Below, one piece after another: positions 59,715 through 64,000 of a stretch of DNA of 64,000 nt (positions are counted from its first letter, which is position 1; every line of letters begins with the position of its first letter). The position numbers and the translations under genes are program-made. The stretch spans positions 62,001 to 126,000 of the forward strand of contig JAIXSZ010000027.1 of NCBI GenBank assembly GCA_027484425.1, read 5' to 3'. The notes below the pieces were generated by a model. That model was given only the letters and a program-made list of their open reading frames with translations. It did no database searches and was not told the origin of the DNA. The DNA is from Sphingobacteriales bacterium (GTDB lineage Bacteria; Bacteroidota; Bacteroidia; Chitinophagales; Chitinophagaceae).

Positions 59715-62700
59715 TTACTCTATTGGTGATGCAGTACGCAGCACAGGCAGCCTGATATAGAAGCAGGTGCCTTTACCTTCCTCCGACTCAAACCATATTT
59801 CCCCTTTCCAGAATTCAATTATTTTTTTGGTCATGGCTAGCCCAAGCCCGGTTCCAGATGACTTTGTGGTAAAATATGGTTGAAAAATTCTTTGTGCTAC
59901 TTCTTCACTTATGCCATGTCCGTTGTCGGTAATAGAGATAGTGGCAGTAACGTTATCTGTAGTCAGTACTACATCTATTTTTCCTACTTGCTCGGTATTT
60001 ATAGCCTGTTTAGCGTTTTCTAGTAGGTTGGTGAGCATGCGTAGTAGCTGGCTATGGTCAGAGAAGACATAAGCAATCCCGGTGGGTGCAGCCACAGAAA
60101 CAGTGATGCTTTGTTCGTTACGGTAAAGGTTAGTAGCTAGTTGCACCAGTTCTCCTAGGTCTAGTTCTTCAGGTCGGGCTTCCGGCATTTTAGCAAAGTT
60201 CGAAAACTCAGAAGCAATGTAGCTAAGGTTGTCTATCTGTTCTATTATCGATTCTGACACCCTTATGGTCAGTTCTTTTATATTGGGGTTATCACCCTTT
60301 ATAGCTTGCTGTAGGTATTGTATATTGAGTTTCATAGGGGTGAGTGGGTTTTTTATTTCGTGTGCTACTTGCCTTGCCATTTCTCGCCACGCAGTTTCTC
60401 TTTCGCTCTGGGCCAGCATAGCGGCATTCTCCTCTACCTTATTCACCATTTTATTATACTCTTCTACTAGTAGCCCTATTTCATCAGCATAAGGCCACAC
60501 TATACGTTCATTCCGTTGCAGATTCAGTCGGCCGAATTGCTCTATAATCACATTAAACGACCCTGTCACCCATCTGGTAATCCATACAGTAATAAGGCTG
60601 GAAATGAGGAAGATAAATGCATACACATTGATGAGCGTAATTACGATATTGGAAATCTGGAAATTCAAGTCTTTCTCAGACGAAAAGAAAGGCACATTGA
60701 GGTAACCTAGTGTTACACCGCGTTGGTTACGTATGGGCTCGTATGCCGATAGGTAGGACAGCGCTGCAACCTGTTCGTTTTGTATAAGTATCGATTTGCC
60801 GCCTATGCCCAGCTGGTAAAAAGCATCCTGCCGCATAAGGCGCGCCAGCAGGCCCTTTTGATATATTTCGTCTTGCGATGCTGCAAATAGTTTACCATTA
60901 TTGTCAAATAGATTGATGTCTATTTTTTGGTTGTTGGCCACAGAGGTAAGAAATTTCCTGAAGTTGTTTGACTGAGTTACAGAGTCAAATTGTGTATCGC
61001 TTTCATATGCTCTTGCATTGTTCAGGTAGTCTTGTACCGACTGCCTAGCTACTTGCATAGCAGTTTGTAGTTTGTTGGCATTAGACTCGCGGTAGCGCGC
61101 CGAAAAAAACCAAATGGTTACTAAACCTATAAATACAAACGAAACAAAAACCACACTGAGCATAGCATATTGTATACGCCTGCGGAGCGTCAATCTTATG
61201 AGCATTCTAGAGGCATTGGGTCTGGCAAAATAAGATAAATAAAACTGGTAGATAAGCACAACTATAGCCAGCACTACTTGTATACAAAAAATATAAGAGA
61301 AAATGGTAATGCCCTCCAGCAGTGTGTTTTGGTCATGTACTACTACTATTGTGCGCTTGTCAGAAGTTTTATAATGGAGTTCTGATTTATTATTTACCTT
61401 ATGAAATCTGAAATCTTGTTCTTTCAGGGTGTCATTGCGCAGATAAGTGGCAAAGGGGTATTCTTTTGTTTGGCTTGTCAACTTGCCATTGATGTATATG
61501 GCATAGGCATATTCATTTTCTTGAGGGTTGGCTTTGCTGGCTGTAGGCAATAGTAGTTCTGGATATACGGTTTCTGCGGCTTGCTTTTTTAGGCTTAGTT
61601 TTATTACTACGTTGCCTATCTTGTTATTTATGGTGTCGCTGTAAATGGGTATAAAGGATAAATAACTATTTTTCTCCGGCAACTCTTCTCTATAAAATAG
61701 ATAGGGGGAAGTAGTAGGCATGGCTTCCTCTTTTTCTATTGTCAATTCTTTAAAATCTGCTGAATCTCTGTTATACAACCCTTCACCATCTTTGTTGTAT
61801 AAGTACACTTCTGCCTCGTAACGGCTAGTGGCACCAGTTAGATATAGTGTATCAAATCTACGACTGATAATTTTTCGTTCAGCAGCATTTGGGTTATTAA
61901 AAAATCCCTTTAGTGCTAGGTCTTGAGCTAGATAATTGGCAGTTTTGTCATAGGTATATTCCAGCACATTGTCACGGTGTGGTGCCAGTCTTTGCTCCAC
62001 AAATGCTTTGCGTGCTTCATGCTCTTTGTACGCATTAAAGTATTGGAGTATAGACGTGCAAAACATGCAAATGAATAGTGCCCAGAATATCATGTGTGGT
62101 TCAAAAAGGTCTGATGCTAGTTTCAGCCTGGGTACATCAAGTAGCACCAAAAAGAGCAGTAGCCAGCCTAGGAGCAGCCAGTAAAAAACATCGGTATAGT
62201 GGCCGCTAACTATCAACGTCAATATCCCACTGGCTACTACCATTCCATTTTTTACTTTTTTCAACCGCAGCAGCTGCAGCAACTGAAAATTGAGCAGGTA
62301 CACCATCATACAGAATATACCCGTAACAGTGCAAATAACCAACAGCCCTAGTATTGTGTACCTGCTTATGGCATAAAAGCGACTCACATCAAACGAGATA
62401 CTGGAATCTATTACTAGGCTTCGTATGATATTGACATAAAGCAGCAAAAATGCCATCATCAGCAATGAAAGTATTACAGGTAGCGCTTTTCTCACCCTAG
62501 GGTTGCGTATGCGCTCACAGTAGGTCTTATATGGTGTGTGACGGGTGAGAAACATTACCAGCCACAATGCACAAAGAGTATTGATAAACAGATCGCCAAA
62601 CGACGATAGAAGACTACTGGATGCATACAGCCGGGGCGAAAAGAATAGTAAAGTATCAAGATTGAAAGGTATGCCGTATACATACAGCGAGGTGCGCAAT

Positions 62701-63452
62701 GTCAGTATTACCAGCAGCGTAATGATAAAACCTGTCACCGACGAACGGTTGCGGGTATGATGTATGATCATCAGGTGTATCCATGATAGGCTAGCTAGTA
62801 ATGCCGCTATCAGAAAAAACACAAATGCCACATCGGGCATCCATTTTTGTATGTCCTGAATATTGAACAATAAATAAAAAACTGGCGAATTATCTACCAT
62901 TGTCACCTTGTAGGCACCAGTAGCTGATGCTCCTGTAGGTATAATACGTGTGTTAACAGGTATCTGTGCCGATGCAGCAAACTGCGATTGCAGGTAGTCG
63001 TTTTCGGTAGGGTAGGTGATCAGTATCGGATACAGCACCACCAGTACTCTGTTAGTATCAGCAAGGTGGGTAGTTGTTTGTACAAACACTCCCTTGTCAT
63101 TTCTTATTACAGCAGTACTGTCGGGCTTGTTATCAAATAAAGTGGGAGTGATGATATTACTGCTCCAAAACTTGAGTTCACTTCTGTTATAAGCATACAA
63201 ATAAAAAGGCATGTTGCTTACCTGCTGCACCTCGGGTAGGGTGAGCGAGTCGGCAAACAACCGACTCACTAATTCGTTGTCTGCTACAAGTTGCTGATAT
63301 TGTATTTGGCGTTCCTGCAAGTCGTTGTTCACTGCACGTGCCATTCGTTCAGGCAGCACCTCTTGGCGGTGCACATGATAATAGTACCCATTAATGGTCC
63401 ACAGTATGCCACACAATAGTAGCCAACCCCAATATGGATATCGCCTGAACAT
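59715..63452 (-). CDS. NtrY-like membrane histidine kinase
   Basis: A 1245-residue sensor kinase. The N-terminal half has a first membrane helix, a periplasmic part, then about eight more helices (210-470), a second extracytoplasmic region, a helix at about 715-735 and one at 775-800, and a third extracytoplasmic sensor region. A HAMP-like linker (about 955-1010) precedes HisKA with VAHEIKNPLTPMKL (His1031) and the HATPase (LLENAKQAI, DNGHGISEE, GTGLGLAMTKKI). No response regulator is adjacent; the cognate partner is unknown. It overlaps nothing but follows mazG by 6 bases. Confidence 0.88.
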   Translation of the reverse strand: MFRRYPYWGWLLLCGILWTINGYYYHVHRQEVLPERMARAVNNDLQERQIQYQQLVADNELVSRLFADSLTLPEVQQVSNMPFYLYAYNRSELKFWSSNIITPTLFDNKPDSTAVIRNDKGVFVQTTTHLADTNRVLVVLYPILITYPTENDYLQSQFAASAQIPVNTRIIPTGASATGAYKVTMVDNSPVFYLLFNIQDIQKWMPDVAFVFFLIAALLASLSWIHLMIIHHTRNRSSVTGFIITLLVILTLRTSLYVYGIPFNLDTLLFFSPRLYASSSLLSSFGDLFINTLCALWLVMFLTRHTPYKTYCERIRNPRVRKALPVILSLLMMAFLLLYVNIIRSLVIDSSISFDVSRFYAISRYTILGLLVICTVTGIFCMMVYLLNFQLLQLLRLKKVKNGMVVASGILTLIVSGHYTDVFYWLLLGWLLLFLVLLDVPRLKLASDLFEPHMIFWALFICMFCTSILQYFNAYKEHEARKAFVEQRLAPHRDNVLEYTYDKTANYLAQDLALKGFFNNPNAAERKIISRRFDTLYLTGATSRYEAEVYLYNKDGEGLYNRDSADFKELTIEKEEAMPTTSPYLFYREELPEKNSYLSFIPIYSDTINNKIGNVVIKLSLKKQAAETVYPELLLPTASKANPQENEYAYAIYINGKLTSQTKEYPFATYLRNDTLKEQDFRFHKVNNKSELHYKTSDKRTIVVVHDQNTLLEGITIFSYIFCIQVVLAIVVLIYQFYLSYFARPNASRMLIRLTLRRRIQYAMLSVVFVSFVFIGLVTIWFFSARYRESNANKLQTAMQVARQSVQDYLNNARAYESDTQFDSVTQSNNFRKFLTSVANNQKIDINLFDNNGKLFAASQDEIYQKGLLARLMRQDAFYQLGIGGKSILIQNEQVAALSYLSAYEPIRNQRGVTLGYLNVPFFSSEKDLNFQISNIVITLINVYAFIFLISSLITVWITRWVTGSFNVIIEQFGRLNLQRNERIVWPYADEIGLLVEEYNKMVNKVEENAAMLAQSERETAWREMARQVAHEIKNPLTPMKLNIQYLQQAIKGDNPNIKELTIRVSESIIEQIDNLSYIASEFSNFAKMPEARPEELDLGELVQLATNLYRNEQSITVSVAAPTGIAYVFSDHSQLLRMLTNLLENAKQAINTEQVGKIDVVLTTDNVTATISITDNGHGISEEVAQRIFQPYFTTKSSGTGLGLAMTKKIIEFWKGEIWFESEEGKGTCFYIRLPVLRTASPIE

Positions 63453-63458
63453 AGTGGT

Positions 63459-64000
63459 TTATCTGCGCTCCTCAGCTTTTACCTCATTCCACAATTCATC
63501 CATTTCTTGTAGGTTCATATCATAGAGTGTTCGTCCGCTTAGTGCGGCCAGCTCTTCTATACGCTGAAACCGGCGAATGAATTTTTTATTCGTCCGTTCT
63601 AATGCCAGCTCAGGGTCTACCTTCACAAATCTGGCATAGTTAATAAGCGCAAACAACACATCGCCCATTTCGTCTTCTATATCATTCTGGTTGCCAATGT
63701 CTACAGCCTCATACAGCTCTTGTATTTCTTCGTCTACCTTTGCCTTTACTTGGGCTGTATTGTCCCACTCAAAACCCACTTGTTTTGTTTTCTCCTGCAG
63801 GCGCAGTGCCTTCATAAGGGCAGGCATAGTGGGTGGCACACCTGATAGTATCGATTTTTTACCCTCTTGTTGCTTCAGTCGTTCCCAGTTTTGTTTCACC
63901 TCTGCCTCTCCACTTACGGTCACGGTGCTGTATATGTGTGGATGGCGGCTCACTAGTTTATTACATACACCCTCTATCACATCTTCCAGGTCAAACTTGC
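63459..64000 (-). CDS. mazG: MazG nucleotide pyrophosphohydrolase (partial)
   Basis: C-terminal part of MazG, which cleaves NTPs to NMP and pyrophosphate and lowers aberrant nucleotides or ppGpp. The frame stays open to the right edge (KFDLEDVIEGVCNKLVSRHPHIY), so the N-terminal domain lies outside the window. The metal site is DEEIQELYEAV with EDEMGDVLFALINYAR (ExxE...ExxD). The end is typical (LNLQEMDELW-like). Probably one operon with the kinase downstream. Confidence 0.93.
   Translation of the reverse strand, partial: KFDLEDVIEGVCNKLVSRHPHIYSTVTVSGEAEVKQNWERLKQQEGKKSILSGVPPTMPALMKALRLQEKTKQVGFEWDNTAQVKAKVDEEIQELYEAVDIGNQNDIEDEMGDVLFALINYARFVKVDPELALERTNKKFIRRFQRIEELAALSGRTLYDMNLQEMDELWNEVKAEERR

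Overview
This window is chromosomal DNA of a Bacteroidota bacterium, most likely in the Chitinophagales/Chitinophagaceae. The supporting evidence is a SusC/SusD pair, proteins with type IX secretion (T9SS) C-terminal sorting domains, a menaquinone gene of the futalosine route (mqnC), the order rplM-rpsI-rpsB-tsf, and many copies of the Bacteroidota -7 promoter box TAnnTTTG. No complete tRNA, rRNA, CRISPR array, transposase or phage gene was seen.

Layout. 0-4.3 kb: HU-type DNA-binding protein, a TPR membrane protein with a 30-residue basic microprotein (AURKAIP1/COX24 type) behind it, RNase G with a textbook terminator, and a sugar nucleotidyltransferase. 4.3-9.8 kb (minus strand): a MoxR AAA+ ATPase followed by a secreted TPR protein, a small secreted protein, and trigger factor with a His-rich tail. 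9.9-13.9 kb (plus): a methyltransferase and a long UvrD-type helicase with a C-terminal Fe-S RecB-like nuclease. 14-18.5 kb: a zeta-toxin/antitoxin pair whose toxin is frameshifted, two tandem paralogous T9SS cargo proteins, and a third T9SS cargo made of internal repeats.

18.6-29.2 kb is the accessory region. It holds a gene-free 205-bp tandem repeat, a run of small genes (GYD, AraC/GyrI-like, VOC lipoprotein, SRPBCC, MGMT-like, serine hydrolase), a Fic AMPylase surrounded by three copies of one hairpin, an HTH regulator bracketed by a different repeated hairpin, and a secreted metzincin-like protease beside a predicted outer-membrane protein.

29.2-48.2 kb is mostly core: mqnC, a TPR protein, a TPR-sensor histidine kinase, the GTPase YchF, a YiiX-like cysteine hydrolase with a terminator-like hairpin inside its reading frame, two lipoproteins sharing one domain (one fused to WG repeats), an FAD amine oxidase, a SpmA-SpmB type membrane protein, a two-gene module (DUF6934-like protein plus an overlapping 48-residue ORF), an aminotransferase and two DUF3857/transglutaminase proteins, one apparently catalytically dead. 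48.4-51.4 kb is the ribosomal operon; here S2 carries an unusual Gly/Arg/Pro-rich tail and a 20-bp perfect hairpin separates rpsB from tsf. 52-57.5 kb is a SusC-SusD-lipoprotein uptake operon, followed by cystathionine gamma-synthase, a degenerate endonuclease-G-like secreted protein, a 1245-residue NtrY-like histidine kinase and the 3' part of mazG, which runs off the right edge.

The least explained parts are the DUF6934-like/microprotein module, the Fic/HTH region with its repeated hairpins (one pair keeps its pairing through G-U wobbles), and the 205-bp GT-rich tandem repeat. All family names come from motif recognition by eye; no search was run.
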